A stretch of 64,000 nucleotides of DNA, taken from Bartonella sp. AU16XJBT. GTDB taxonomy: Bacteria > Pseudomonadota > Alphaproteobacteria > Rhizobiales > Rhizobiaceae. The notes beneath the pieces are model-generated. The model was given only the letters and a program-made list of their open reading frames with translations. It had not been told where the DNA came from and made no database searches. This document shows positions 1 through 12,937 of the stretch, piece by piece (within the stretch, counting starts at the first letter, position 1; each line of letters opens with the position of its first letter). The DNA lies in the NCBI RefSeq assembly GCF_028618665.1, contig NZ_JAQITF010000003.1:1-64000 (forward strand), written 5' to 3'. The position numbers were made by a program, and so were the translations under genes.

Positions 1-163
1 ATGTATAAATATCCAAAAATTAAAATTTTATACTAATATTTATATAATATTAATTTTTGATAAAATAATTATAACATTAATCAATAAAATTTTTTCTTTA
101 TTTATATAAAATAATAGAAAAAAATTCCTTTACTCATTAAGCATATCATGTTCCGATAGAAAG

Positions 164-190
164 GATTACCTTTTTTAGGGTAATTTTTAT
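164..190 (+). terminator. Weak hairpin with T-tract upstream of the permease
   Basis: An ATTACC arm, a T-rich loop and a GGTAAT arm are followed by a short T run. It lies about 30 bases before the permease start. It could end a transcript entering from the left or act as a leader hairpin. The stem is only six pairs, and the limits are approximate. Confidence 0.35.
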
Positions 191-220
191 CTTAAAATAA
201 CTAAAGGGAACTTCCCAAAA

Positions 221-1612
221 ATGAACAAACAAAATTTAGAAAAAAAAACTAAGAAGAAATTGCAACGTGGACTACATAACCGCCACATACAACTTATAGC
301 CCTTGGTGGAGCGATTGGAACAGGTCTCTTTATGGGATCAGGAAAAACAATCAGTGTAGCAGGCCCCTCAATCCTCCTCGTTTATGCGATTATTGGTTGT
401 GCTCTATACTTTGTCATGCGTGCTATGGGAGAATTATTGCTTTCTAATACACAATACCGATCTTTTATTGACTTCTCGACCGATCTTCTAGGACCATGTG
501 CTGGATTCTTTATCGGCTGGACATATTGGTTGTGTTGGATTGTTACTGGAACTGCTGAAATTATTGCTATTGTCACTTATGCACATTTTTGGTGGCCTGA
601 ACTCAACCCATGGATTCCTGTTATCATTGCTCTTATGTCCTTTTTAATCCTTAACCTCGTCGCCGTAAAACTCTTTGGCGAACTTGAGTTCTGGTTTGGT
701 TTTATCAAAATCGTAGCAATTTTAGTCTTAATTGTTGTGGGATTTTATATGATCTTCACCGGTTTTGTCTCTCCAAACGGTACGGTTGCTTCCCTTAACA
801 ATATATGGAATGGTGGAAATCTTTTTCCACGAGGGATTACTGGCTTTTTTGCTGGATTTCAAATTGCTATTTTTGCTTTTGTTGGCATTGAGCTCGCAGG
901 AACAGCGGCAGCTGAAGTAAAAGAGCCTCAAAAAGCTTTACCCCAGGCTGTCAATTCAATACCAGTCCGCATTGTATTCTTTTATATTTTCTCTCTTCTT
1001 GTGATCATGTCTGTAATGCCTTGGGATCAAATTAGTCCAGAAAAAAGCCCATTTGTAACAATGTATGCACTTATTGGTATTCCAACTGCTGCTGGTTTGA
1101 TGAATTTTGTTGTCCTCACAGCTGCCGCCTCTTCAGCAAATAGTGGAATTTTTTCTACCAGCCGTATGGTATATGGACTAGCAACACAAAAAGGAGCTCC
1201 TAAATTTTTAGGAAAACTTTCTCGTAAACATGTTCCAGCCAACGCATTATTCTTTTCATGTTTATGTATCTTATTAGGTTATGCGATTGTATCGTTATCT
1301 CAAACCCTTATAGCTGCTTTTACAATTGTTACGACAATTGCCGCAATTTTATTTATATTTGTATGGTCTATCATTTTGATCAGCTATATCATTTATCGTC
1401 GCAATCGTCCTCTCCAGCATACTGTCTCTCCTTATAAAATGCCAGGGGGTGTTGTGATGTGTTGGGCGCTTCTCGTTTTCTTTGCATTCATTATTTATTT
1501 ATTGTCATTAGAAGCAGATACCGCCATAGCTTTAAAATATACACCAGCATGGTTTATATTTTTAGGCATTGTATATTTTCTTTTTGGAAGAAAGAGTTAT
1601 GCAAAAACTTAA
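221..1612 (+). CDS. Amino-acid permease, APC family (CycA/ProY-like)
   Basis: A 463-residue inner-membrane protein with about 12 hydrophobic segments. The N-terminal signature GGAIGTGLF (residues 29-37) forms part of the substrate site in the amino acid-polyamine-cation superfamily. Length and pattern fit proton-coupled permeases such as the D-serine/D-alanine/glycine transporter CycA or proline-specific ProY. The substrate cannot be fixed from sequence alone. The start has AAGGGA about 12 bases upstream, somewhat far. It is transcribed alone and converges on ilvC across a shared bidirectional terminator. Confidence 0.85.
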   Translation: MNKQNLEKKTKKKLQRGLHNRHIQLIALGGAIGTGLFMGSGKTISVAGPSILLVYAIIGCALYFVMRAMGELLLSNTQYRSFIDFSTDLLGPCAGFFIGWTYWLCWIVTGTAEIIAIVTYAHFWWPELNPWIPVIIALMSFLILNLVAVKLFGELEFWFGFIKIVAILVLIVVGFYMIFTGFVSPNGTVASLNNIWNGGNLFPRGITGFFAGFQIAIFAFVGIELAGTAAAEVKEPQKALPQAVNSIPVRIVFFYIFSLLVIMSVMPWDQISPEKSPFVTMYALIGIPTAAGLMNFVVLTAAASSANSGIFSTSRMVYGLATQKGAPKFLGKLSRKHVPANALFFSCLCILLGYAIVSLSQTLIAAFTIVTTIAAILFIFVWSIILISYIIYRRNRPLQHTVSPYKMPGGVVMCWALLVFFAFIIYLLSLEADTAIALKYTPAWFIFLGIVYFLFGRKSYAKT

Positions 1613-1657
1613 AAAATAAAGCCCCTAAAAAATAAAACCTATGTGCAAAAAACATAT

Positions 1658-1686
1658 AAAAAGGGTAACTCAAGTTACCCTTTTTT
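1658..1686. terminator. Bidirectional rho-independent terminator between permease and ilvC
   Basis: A perfect 12-base inverted repeat has arms at 1658-1669 and 1674-1685 and a TCAA loop. It has A5 on one side and T6 on the other, so it can end transcripts from both converging genes. Confidence 0.9.
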
Positions 1687-1734
1687 GATATTTGTTTATA
1701 AAACTATAGACGTGAAAAACATCTCTTAGAGGCT

Positions 1735-4117
<2,383 letters not shown>

Positions 4118-4852
4118 TTACGATAACAACCGAATAAAACGCTGAACAGTCTCATGCATCCCATACTCTAATGCATCAGCAATAAGCCCATGGCCAATAG
4201 AAACTTCATCAAGCCAAGGAACATTTTTGACCAGAGTAGGAAGATTCATAATCGTCAGATCATGCCCTGCATTCACACCTAACTGCAACTCTTTCGCTCT
4301 TTTGGCGGCTAAAACAAGTTTATTGAGCTCTTGATCTTGTGTTGTTTTGTCTTGAAATGCACCACCGTAAGGTCCAGTGTAAAATTCCACACGATCAGCC
4401 CCTATTGCTTTAGCAATATCAAGACCATCGATAGTAGGATTTGCAAAAAGAGATACACGAATCTTTCTTTTTTTCAAACGCTGAATAATAGGGGCTAAAA
4501 ATTCTGCATCATGAGCAAAGTTCCACCCATGATCAGACGTTGACTGATCTGGATCATCAGGAACAAGAGTAATCTGGTCGGCATAGTTTTCAGCTATATC
4601 CAAAAATTGATCACTGGGATAACCTTCAATATTAAACTCAGTAGTAGAAAAAGTGTTCTTTATTAAACTGTATATATCTGGTAAATCCGCAAAACGAATA
4701 TGCCTTTCATCAGGGCGTGGATGAACCGTCAAACCTGCCGCTCCAGCGGCAAGCGCTATATGCCCAATATTCTTGATATTTGGCCAGGGAAGATTACGTC
4801 GGTTGCGCAAAACAGCAACAGCATTAAGATTAACCGAAAGTTTTACCGCCAT
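4118..4852 (-). CDS. pdxJ: Pyridoxine 5'-phosphate synthase
   Basis: Last step of the DXP-dependent vitamin B6 pathway: condenses 3-amino-2-oxopropyl phosphate with 1-deoxyxylulose 5-phosphate to pyridoxine 5'-phosphate. A TIM-barrel enzyme. Family landmarks are the N-terminal [14 protein letters not shown], the phosphate and active-site segment [10 protein letters not shown], and NAGHDLT near the C-terminus. The frame extends 25 codons further upstream, but the ATG at 4852 (MAVKLSVN) gives the usual N-terminus, with GGAAATGGGC before it and a 244-residue product; ATG 4864 is an alternative. It follows the RecD-like helicase gene closely and is probably cotranscribed. Confidence 0.95.
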   Translation of the reverse strand: MAVKLSVNLNAVAVLRNRRNLPWPNIKNIGHIALAAGAAGLTVHPRPDERHIRFADLPDIYSLIKNTFSTTEFNIEGYPSDQFLDIAENYADQITLVPDDPDQSTSDHGWNFAHDAEFLAPIIQRLKKRKIRVSLFANPTIDGLDIAKAIGADRVEFYTGPYGGAFQDKTTQDQELNKLVLAAKRAKELQLGVNAGHDLTIMNLPTLVKNVPWLDEVSIGHGLIADALEYGMHETVQRFIRLLS

Positions 4853-4936
4853 GCCCATTTCCATTTTTCTACAGTGTGTAACAAGATAGAAAAAAGGTAT
4901 TTTCCGTCTGAAACTTGGATGATACACATATTTTTT

Positions 4937-6058
4937 CTACCGAACAATCGTTAAACGCTCTGCTGCGCGGGTAATTCCCGTATAAAGCCAGCGTGCATAC
5001 ATATCACGAAATGCAAAACTTTCATCAAACAAAACGACGTTATTCCATTGAGAACCTTGCGCTTTATGAACCGTCAATGCATACCCATAATCAAAATCAT
5101 CATATCGCTTTTTTAATTGCCATGAAATTTCCTGATCAGGATTTTCAAACGCTGCTTTTAAAAGTTTAATCTTTGTTACCCCACGCTCACTTTCTTCTGG
5201 TTTCACAAGAAGATTAATACTTGGTTTAGCTGTCTCCTTCTGTGAAGTCATCACCTTCCATAAAGAGCCATTTAACAAACCTTTAGGAGGATCATTTCGC
5301 AAACACACAAGCTTATCTCCCGCTTGCGGATACTCTGCTGTAAATCCCTTTAACATACGTAAACGCTGATTATAAAGGTGGCGTGTACGATTAATCCCTA
5401 CCAAGACCTGATCAGCTTCCAAAACCAATTGTTGATTAACCTCTTTACGTGTCACAACGCGCGCTTCTCCATAATCACCATAAGTAATATCGCGTCCTTC
5501 ACGCACATCCATAGCAAGACGTATAATCGGATTATCCCGCGCTTGGCGATGAATTTCTGAAAGAAGAAAATCTGGTTTTCCATTGGAAAAAAAACCGCCA
5601 CCAGATATAGGAGGCAATTGACCTGGATCACCAAGAACAAGAATTGGTGTCCGAAAGCTCATTAAATCACGTGCCAATTGTTCATCGACCATCGAGCACT
5701 CATCAACAATAATGAGTTTAGCTTGTGCGGCAGCACTTCTTCGATTTAATGTAAATGTTGGAGCAATAGACTTTTTTCCCGTAATTTCATCGGAAATTTC
5801 CTCTTCTCCACGGGGACAATAAATCAACGAATGAATCGTACAAGCATTGCTTGCACCTTTAGAACGTAAAACCTGCGCTGCTTTGCCCGTAAACGCAGCA
5901 AACTGAACAGAACCATCAACTGTTTCTGCAAAATAGCGCGCAAGCGTTGTCTTACCGGTTCCCGCATAACCAAAAAGGCGAAAAAGAGGAGAACGCCCTT
6001 CCCTCAACCACGCGGCAACAGCCTTCAATGCATTATCCTGTTCCTGTGAAAACTGCAT
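4937..6058 (-). CDS. RecD-like ATP-dependent DNA helicase (SF1)
   Basis: A 373-residue stand-alone helicase of the RecD/TraA type. Walker A GYAGTGKTT is at residues 30-38, Walker B IIVDECSMVD follows, and the late motif VHKAQGSQW matches UvrD_C_2. It lacks the N-terminal region of RecBCD RecD and no recB or recC is nearby, so the name exodeoxyribonuclease V alpha would mislead. It should translocate on ssDNA in the cytoplasm; its role in repair is inferred. Its stop lies close upstream of pdxJ. Confidence 0.88.
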   Translation of the reverse strand: MQFSQEQDNALKAVAAWLREGRSPLFRLFGYAGTGKTTLARYFAETVDGSVQFAAFTGKAAQVLRSKGASNACTIHSLIYCPRGEEEISDEITGKKSIAPTFTLNRRSAAAQAKLIIVDECSMVDEQLARDLMSFRTPILVLGDPGQLPPISGGGFFSNGKPDFLLSEIHRQARDNPIIRLAMDVREGRDITYGDYGEARVVTRKEVNQQLVLEADQVLVGINRTRHLYNQRLRMLKGFTAEYPQAGDKLVCLRNDPPKGLLNGSLWKVMTSQKETAKPSINLLVKPEESERGVTKIKLLKAAFENPDQEISWQLKKRYDDFDYGYALTVHKAQGSQWNNVVLFDESFAFRDMYARWLYTGITRAAERLTIVR

Positions 6059-7036
6059 AGTTTACCAACTTAAGATTTGCATAAATAAAAAGAGCAGTAT
6101 TTTGAAAAAAAACGACAATCAAGAAAAACTTTTTTATTAAGAATTGCTGACACACGCCCATCTAACAACTTTCGTAGCACAATTATCAATTATTTACCCA
6201 TTGCTTTTTCGAATTATTATAACAATTTTTACAACAGTAACACCAACAATGGAATATGCATATCTTAAATTTAAAATAACACCTATACACGCTTTTTCTA
6301 ACCAAAATTTAGAATAAGAAAAAGAGCATTGCAATTGCAAAACCCTCGCTAGAAAAAATGTCCTTAACAGGATAAGAATAATGTAATTTTACGAATACTA
6401 TTTTACATAATCAATCAGCTTTCTTGCACATAAAAATAAAGTACATCCACTATGGAAAAATAATAATTAAATATATCAAAAACCTTTTGGCAGAAATAGA
6501 AATAGCTCTCAACAAAACGACTTAATCCTATGATAATATACCTATAAAGATCCTATCTCCCTCTTATCATGATTTTAATAAATTTACTCTTCATGCTACA
6601 AATAAGTTATATTTCAACGAATAAAGAGAGACATCACGCTTATATGAAACACGCTTTATCTCGCACAAATATGTCGCTTTTTCTGTTTCGACAATAAAAT
6701 CTGGTTCGTAAATATGGCCTTCTTGGTAGTCTATGATAAGAAAACTGGGACATGGTTTCATGTCCAGCGTAGCACTTCAGGTTTGTCCTCTAGAATATGA
6801 AAAAAGCGCAATTTTCCATCGACTGAGTCAAACTTTTTCTTTTTGTCTCAATGTTTTAAAGTTTATAAAAACGAACTGATTAATGCTATTCTTATTGCTA
6901 GAAATAATAATGGAATCAAGGGGGATAATTTTTTAATAGACTTTATGTCAAAATATCAGCGGTGAGATTGCTTTTTGGTTGTTTTAGCAATGAAATAATG
7001 AGCGCCAATATTGATGAATGAAACGGGAGGTTTAAA
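6059..7036. other. 0.98 kb gap with possible gene remnant
   Basis: AT-rich spacer between the helicase start and the D-2-hydroxyacid dehydrogenase. The only protein-like stretch is 6714-6965, listed separately. Nothing else is recognised. Confidence 0.5.
6714..6965 (+). pseudogene. Possible 83-codon gene remnant with one internal TGA
   Basis: From ATG 6714 a single frame runs 84 codons to TGA 6963, interrupted once by TGA at codon 29. The part after the stop (ending ...KGDNFLIDFMSKYQR) has a plausible protein composition. No family is recognised. It could be chance in AT-rich DNA, or the end of a gene eroded like its neighbours to the right. Confidence 0.25.
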
Positions 7037-7963
7037 TTGAAAATATTAATTCCAGATGATTATCAAAAAGCCACCCTAACATTACAGTCTATTACAAAAT
7101 TAATGAAATCGCATGAAGTGCTGGTTATAAATAATTTAGCTAAAGAATGTGATTTAGAAGATAAGCTCAAAGAGATCGATATTCTTATCTTAATCAGAGA
7201 GCGGACTAGAGTTGATAGAAATCTTCTCCTGAAACTGCCAAATTTAAAATTAATCTGTCAAACCGGCCCTATAGGTTCACATATTGATATAAAAGCGTGT
7301 AGAGACTTAGGAATTGAAATATTAGATGGTGGTGGAGATCCAACTTCTGCTGCTGAATTTGCGTGGCTCTTAATGATGTCTGCGCGTAGAAAACTGTGTA
7401 AATCCGTATCTGATATGCAAAAAGGACGATGGCAAACAACATTTGGCAACCAAATGAAAGGGGCTACTCTTGGAATATACGGGTTTGGGCGTATTGGTAA
7501 AATGGTTGCTCAATATGCTGAAGCTTTTGGCATGTCCATTTTGGTTTATGGAAGCCAGCGTGCAATGCAAGAAGCAAAAGATTTAGGTTATCATTTTACG
7601 CATTCAAAAGATGAATTTTTTACACGTCCTGACATTATATCCATCCATTTACGTTTAAGCGATAAAACCAGAGAAATCATTCAATTAGATGATCTATTGA
7701 ACATGAAACCTCATGCTATTTTTGTCAACACAGCGCGTTCAGCTTTGGTTGAAAAAGGGGCGATAGAAAAAATACTAAGTTTGGAAAATTCAATTTACTT
7801 TGCACTGGATGTTTATGACAGCGAGCCAGTATATGAGTGCAAATTATTGCAATCAGATAGAGTTCTTTGCACACCGCATCTGGGCTATGTGACTGGAGAA
7901 AGCTTTGAGAATTATATTGAAAAAGCTTGCCAAAATATAGCGTCTTTTATGAAGAACGCTTAA
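7037..7963 (+). CDS. D-2-hydroxyacid dehydrogenase family oxidoreductase
   Basis: A 308-residue NAD(P)-dependent dehydrogenase of the SerA/PdxB/formate dehydrogenase superfamily. The nucleotide-binding motif GIYGFGRIG is at residues 146-154. Catalytic Arg is in FVNTARSALVEKG, Glu in ALDVYDSEP and His in CTPHLGY, so the active site looks complete. The start codon is TTG at 7037, backed by GGGAGG six bases upstream; there is no ATG option. The substrate is unknown. It is the only apparently intact member of a three-gene accessory group whose downstream MFS transporter and oxygenase are broken. Confidence 0.85.
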   Translation: MKILIPDDYQKATLTLQSITKLMKSHEVLVINNLAKECDLEDKLKEIDILILIRERTRVDRNLLLKLPNLKLICQTGPIGSHIDIKACRDLGIEILDGGGDPTSAAEFAWLLMMSARRKLCKSVSDMQKGRWQTTFGNQMKGATLGIYGFGRIGKMVAQYAEAFGMSILVYGSQRAMQEAKDLGYHFTHSKDEFFTRPDIISIHLRLSDKTREIIQLDDLLNMKPHAIFVNTARSALVEKGAIEKILSLENSIYFALDVYDSEPVYECKLLQSDRVLCTPHLGYVTGESFENYIEKACQNIASFMKNA

Positions 7964-8178
7964 TGCCGGCTGAGCCAATATTTTAAAGTTTATCTTATAG
8001 CGCTAGCGTATTAAATTTGCACGACACATAATAGCTTATTTCCTTAAATTAAGCATCTCTCTTAGCTTTCATATTAATACCAATCGTATTGACAGATTTT
8101 TATGTCATCAGCATAAAATCCCTCATTTATTGTTGCAATCATTATTTAAAAAGGCCGCTTTATTGGAATACACGTTAA

Positions 8179-9378
8179 TTGGAAGGGGGCATCGCGCGCA
8201 ATAATAAATTTATAGAAAAATATTATAAATGGATTGTATTGCTTGTTGCCACCATCGCTCAAGCATCAGCCTGCTTCTTTGTTCAAGGGATTGGTCCTTT
8301 AGCTGAATTTTTTAAGAAGGATTTCTCGCTTAATCACTCTCAGATAGGTTTGCTGTCTTCAGCAGCACAGTTTTTACCTATTATTGGGTTACTTGTAGCT
8401 GGTGAATTACGAGACAAGTTTAACGAGCGTCATATGTTGGCGTTGGCGCGGTTGGCGTTTCTATCGCTCTTTTGTTTGGAGCAATCGCAGATAACTATTT
8501 TTTCCTTTTGGTTTGTTTCTCATTGTAGAGGGATTTTATAGTTCTGCTCAACCCGGTGACGCTCAATCGGTTTTCACAACCGCAGCGCAGATTTGCAATG
8601 GGAATAAGGCAAGCGTGACTCCCATTAGGTGAAGCATTAGCTGGGATAGTTCTTCCAGCTAGTGTGCTTGTCTATGGCACACAAGGTGCGTTTTTGGTCG
8701 GAGCCATAGTTTCTTTTTTAAGCGGATGTATATTTATTATTTTTTTATCACTCACCAGCAAAAGGTATCGCTATCGTTCCAGAAAGCAGCAAGAGTTTCG
8801 TTCTATACAAAGTAAGATCTCGTCTTGCAATGTTGGCTGCACCGCATATGAAGAATATTATTTTTTCAGGCGTTTCACTTGTGATCGTTCAATATGTTTT
8901 AACCATTTTTATAACGATTTATTTTTATAGAATCTATCACCTGGCTTTAGATAAAAGTGCTTATTTGTTTTCTGTTTCACAGGCTTCTGGTGCTTTGGGA
9001 AGAATTATTTTAGCAGCGTGGAGTGATCATTGTAGAAAAGGACGATTTTTTCCTGCCTTGTTTTGCATGATTGCAGTCGTTTTTGGATTTTTAATATTAA
9101 TTTTGGGCATGAATGGATCCATAATTTATTGAACTATTTTATCTGCCTGGTTAGTTTTTTTTGGAATGGGATAGTATGGCCCGTGAGTTGCTTATATTGT
9201 AGACTCTTCCCCGAAAGAAAACATTGGCTTTTCTCTGGGGTTAGCCATGTCTGTAAATCAAATCGCAATTATTACTGCTCCACCATTATTTGGATTAATC
9301 CAAGATTTTACAAACAGTTATTTACGAACATGGCTGATTTTAATTATTGTTTTTTCACTTTTCTTAATAAAAAAGTAG
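8179..9378 (+). pseudogene. Degraded MFS transporter
   Basis: The pieces read as one major facilitator protein. Fragment one (8179-about 8455) has a TM segment and GELRDKFNERH, resembling the loop 2-3 motif. The frame then shifts (GVSIALLFGAIADNYFF in another frame) and shifts again (LVYGTQGAFLVGAIVSFL). It returns to the first frame near 8810 (APHMKNIIFSGVSLVIVQYV), which is broken by three in-frame stops at 9130 and shortly after. The C-terminal part (PKENIGFSLGLAMSVNQ...) ends at TAG 9376. At least two frameshifts plus three nonsense codons exclude a working product. GGAAGGGGG precedes the 5' end, but no ATG follows it. Confidence 0.85.
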
Positions 9379-9405
9379 GGAAATATAATTGGGGAGGAAA
9401 TTATA

Positions 9406-10407
9406 ATGATCAATGAAAATACTTTTGAGTTGAGCAATGTCGAAAGCGACAAACTTTGAGAGGCTTTAGACCATGTTATGTATGATCCATACGTTAGGTA
9501 TTGAATATTCGGTTGAGCTTAAAAAATAGCATTTTCGCTACTACCCCATAGAATCTTGGCAATTCTTATGAATCAAAAGATGTCTATTACCCCTAGACCA
9601 TATTTAGTCTTTGAAAACCTTCCTATTGATAGAAAAATTAATACGTCACCTAATCCTTATAATTTAGATTCGTCTTGTAAAAGCGGTTATATAAGCGAAA
9701 ATTTAATTATGATGTTTTCTTTATTAATCGGAGAGTCTTATTCAATTAAGTTTGAAGGCGAACATATAGTAAATAACCTAGTTCCTTTAGAGGATAATAA
9801 AAAGGATTATACAGGATTAGGATCTGAAGTTGAGTTAGATTTTCATATAGAAAATGCTGCACTAAAATTTATAAAAGGTTTAAATTTATCTCCTAAAGGG
9901 ATACTTTTAACTGGTGTTCACAATGATGTTGATGGCCCGTTAACGAGAATATCTGATGCACGTCTCGCTTTAAAACTTTTAAGTGAGGAGGATTTGAGGA
10001 GCTTAAGAGATGATTTATATATAATCAATGTTCCCTATAGATGGAGAAAAAATGGGACAACCTCTACAAGTAAAGTACCCCTCGTTCAAGGAGACGGTGA
10101 ATTCCCAGATATCAGCGCTGTTTTTTATCCGGGCATGTTAGAACCACAGTCAGAAAAAGCCAAGGACGCTTTAGATCGTTTTTATGAAGCTATTAAGGCT
10201 GTATCTTTTGGGATTGATGTACAACCAGGAAGATTATTATACACTGATAACAGAATGACTCTACACTCTAGAGATAAATTTTCTGGATCATTTGATCGTT
10301 ATAAAAATCCAATGCGGTGGATTCAAAGAGTATTTGTGTCTGCAGATTTATGGAATCATAGATATGTAGAACAAATAAAAGAAAGAGTCTTTGACTTTCA
10401 ATGTTAA
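9406..10407 (+). pseudogene. Fe(II)/2-oxoglutarate oxygenase, clavaminate synthase/AsnO-like, 5' end broken
   Basis: The long open part (from TTG 9556) resembles TauD-fold amino-acid hydroxylases of the VioC/AsnO/clavaminate synthase group. It has HIE as the HxE iron ligands in VELDFHIENAAL, the distal His in LYTDNRMTLHSRDKF, and the 2-oxoglutarate-binding Arg in RWIQRVFV. The natural start appears to be ATG 9406, preceded by GGGGAGGAAA, but TGA at 9457 and several further stops, with a frame change, interrupt codons 18 to about 45. A shortened 283-residue product from TTG 9556 would keep the metal ligands but lacks a ribosome site. Substrate unknown; free-standing or carrier-bound amino acids are typical for the group. 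Confidence 0.72.
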
Positions 10408-11069
10408 TGTCTTGATGATGATATGATGTTGAGTATTATATATATTGACGACATATCTCATATGTACAGATTTTTCCTGCATAATCAGGTGAGGTTACGA
10501 CCTGATTATAAGCGATGGTAGCCAATTGATTTTCTTATGATTGCATTTGATCTTTGTTATTTTTGCCCTTCCTTTCAAGCCGCTAGGGGGATTCTCCGAT
10601 CAAACTCTTGCAAGAGCGATTTTGGAGTCATTTCATAATGTGAAACCAAAACATAGTGACAAACTTTTCTATTGTTTTCACAAGCATGACGGTTTGCATG
10701 GTTTCCCCCTTCAAGCACGGTGGCTTTTTTCTTGCACGACGGAATCTTTCACATATGAGACAACATAAATTAATTTATAAAAGATAATTCAATGTATTAT
10801 CTAAAAAATGCAATGAAATAGCTATTAATGTGAGCATATGAATTTAAAAAACAAACAGCGCGTACAAATAAATTCAAACATAATTGGACACGACTTATAA
10901 CATTTTTAGATGAACAAATAATAAGATAGCCCATGTCTTTAAACAAAGAATAAAAATCATAAAATAAGCTCTAAGGCTAATAAAGACTCTTCACAAAGAT
11001 AGAGACGGAGATGAAGACTCCAAAGACTTCATCATCACCATCCTTCACAATTTTTCTAACATATTTATT
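10408..11069. other. 0.66 kb gap downstream of the oxygenase remnant
   Basis: Contains an inverted repeat at 10481-10509 and a seven-base inverted repeat at 11010-11033. A 75-codon frame at 10541-10768 has no ribosome site or recognisable family. I looked for the acetolactate synthase small subunit here, directly after ilvI, and did not see it. Confidence 0.5.
10481..10509. repeat. Perfect 9-bp inverted repeat
   Basis: ATAATCAGG and CCTGATTAT are separated by 11 bases. It may be a hairpin after the oxygenase remnant. Without a T-run it is not a standard rho-independent terminator. Confidence 0.5.
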
Positions 11070-12881
11070 TTATACAAGAATTTTCCCCTCAGAAGAAACA
11101 GCATTTGCAACAGCTTCCTCGCTTGCCTCATCGGGTAATAACATTTCATTATGGGCACATCCCGATGGGATCATAGGAAAACAATTTTCTAAATGATAAA
11201 CACGACAATCAAAAAGAACAGGCTTATCACAGTCAATCATCTGCTGAATTTTATCATCAAGTTCATCGGGTTTTGAACAATAAATTCCCACCGCTCCATA
11301 AGCTTGTGCCAATTTAACAAAATCCGGCATCGATTCCGTATAAGAATGAGAAAGACGATTACCATGCAATAATTGCTGCCACTGGCGAACCATCCCCATG
11401 TACTGATTATTTAAAATGAAAATTTTCACAGGTGTGTCATGCTGAATGGCTGTTGCAAGTTCTTGAATATTCATCTGAATGGAGGCATCACCAGAAATAC
11501 ATACAACAAGTGCATCAGGATGGGCTATTTGAACACCAATCGCGGCAGGCAGACCATACCCCATCGTTCCAAGACCACCAGAAGTCATCCAATGTTTTGG
11601 TTCATCAAAATGATAATACTGCGCTGCCCACATCTGATGCTGTCCGACATCCGTCGTAATATAAGCACGGGCATCTTTGGTCAAAGTATAAAGCCGTTCA
11701 AGAGCATATTGTGGCATGATAACATCTTTTTTTTCCATATATGCCAATGACTTGCGTGATCTCCAGCAATTAATTTGCAGCCACCATGTTTTACGACTTT
11801 CTTGATCAAACTTTAATTGATGCTCATGCAAATGTTGCATTATATCTGCCAAAACATGTGCCACATCGCCAATAAGTGGCACTTCTGCTTTGACAATTTT
11901 ATTGATGGAAGAAGGATCAATATCAATATGAATAATACGCGCATGAGGCGCAAATGCATCAAGACGCCCCGTGATACGATCATCAAATCGTGCTCCAACA
12001 GCTAACATGACATCACAATCATGCATGGCCATATTCGCCTCATAGGTTCCATGCATTCCCAGCATTCCGAGCCAATTTTTTCCAGAAGCAGGATAAGCAC
12101 CAAGTCCCATAAGTGTTGAAGTAATCGGAAAATCCCCCAATTGCACTAAATTACGCAAGAGCTGGACAGCTTCCCCTCCCGATGAAATCACACCACCACC
12201 AGAATAAACAACAGGGCGTTTTGCCTCCATTAAAAGAGAAACAGCCGATTTGATAGCTTCACAATTATTCCCTTTATTCCCTTTCAGCGATGGAAAAGAA
12301 TGTAATGATTTCTGAACTTGAGGCGCTCTATAAAATCCTGAAGCAAATTGAATATCCTTAGGAATATCAATCAAAACCGGTCCTGGACGCCCAGATTGAG
12401 CAAGAGAGAAAGCTTCATGAATAATGTCCGCAAGCTCATCAACATTTTTAACCAGCCAATTGCCCTTCGTACAAGGCTTTGTAATTCCAACTGTATCAGC
12501 CTCTTGAAAAGCATTTGTTCCAATCAGCGTTGTCGCTACCTGGCCAGAAAAACAAACAAGAGGGATAGAATCCATGAGTGCATCTTGCAAAGGTGTCACA
12601 GCATTCGTTGCCCCTGGACCAGAAGTCACAAGCATAACACCGACCTTTCCAGTACTGCGTGCATAGCCTTCCGCCGCATGCCCTGCGGCTTGTTCATGGC
12701 GCACCAAAATATGCTGGAGTGTATCTTGGTGATAAAGAACATCAAAAATAGGCAAAACAGCCCCACCAGGATAACCAAAAATATGTTTAACGCCTTGATC
12801 TATAAGAGCCTGAACCACTATTTCAGCGCCCGACATTATTTTTCCATCTAAACTCTCTTGCTGTTTTGGATCATTTCGCAT
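11070..12881 (-). CDS. ilvI: Acetolactate synthase, large (catalytic) subunit
   Basis: ThDP-dependent first common enzyme of valine, leucine and isoleucine synthesis. Visible are [13 protein letters not shown], the catalytic Glu in [12 protein letters not shown], the central FAD/NAD-like domain, and the C-terminal ThDP/Mg site [12 protein letters not shown]...NNQYMG. The frame opens at GTG 12890, but ATG 12881 is preferred because AGGTGA sits nine bases before it; this gives 603 residues, normal for the family. The regulatory subunit gene ilvH is not next to it and not in the window. Two terminators lie between the start and any possible promoter, which indicates attenuation. Confidence 0.95.
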   Translation of the reverse strand: MRNDPKQQESLDGKIMSGAEIVVQALIDQGVKHIFGYPGGAVLPIFDVLYHQDTLQHILVRHEQAAGHAAEGYARSTGKVGVMLVTSGPGATNAVTPLQDALMDSIPLVCFSGQVATTLIGTNAFQEADTVGITKPCTKGNWLVKNVDELADIIHEAFSLAQSGRPGPVLIDIPKDIQFASGFYRAPQVQKSLHSFPSLKGNKGNNCEAIKSAVSLLMEAKRPVVYSGGGVISSGGEAVQLLRNLVQLGDFPITSTLMGLGAYPASGKNWLGMLGMHGTYEANMAMHDCDVMLAVGARFDDRITGRLDAFAPHARIIHIDIDPSSINKIVKAEVPLIGDVAHVLADIMQHLHEHQLKFDQESRKTWWLQINCWRSRKSLAYMEKKDVIMPQYALERLYTLTKDARAYITTDVGQHQMWAAQYYHFDEPKHWMTSGGLGTMGYGLPAAIGVQIAHPDALVVCISGDASIQMNIQELATAIQHDTPVKIFILNNQYMGMVRQWQQLLHGNRLSHSYTESMPDFVKLAQAYGAVGIYCSKPDELDDKIQQMIDCDKPVLFDCRVYHLENCFPMIPSGCAHNEMLLPDEASEEAVANAVSSEGKILV

Positions 12882-12912
12882 TTTTCCCACTCACCTACTT
12901 TGATAGGACAAT

Positions 12913-12935
12913 AAAAAAAGCCCCTAAAGGAGCCT
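12913..12935 (-). terminator. Leader terminator 2 of ilvI
   Basis: On the minus strand AGGCTCC, TTTA and GGGGCT form a hairpin with G-U pairs followed by a T7 run. It ends about 30 bases before the ilvI start. Confidence 0.75.
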
Positions 12936-12937
12936 AT

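Noticed and set aside
10541-10768. 75-codon plus-strand frame after the oxygenase remnant
   Set aside because: No ribosome site, no recognised family; kept only as a note in the gap entry.
12348-12851. 167-codon plus-strand frame
   Set aside because: Lies entirely antisense to ilvI, is rich in Arg/Asn/Cys and has no ribosome site; a mirror of the real gene.
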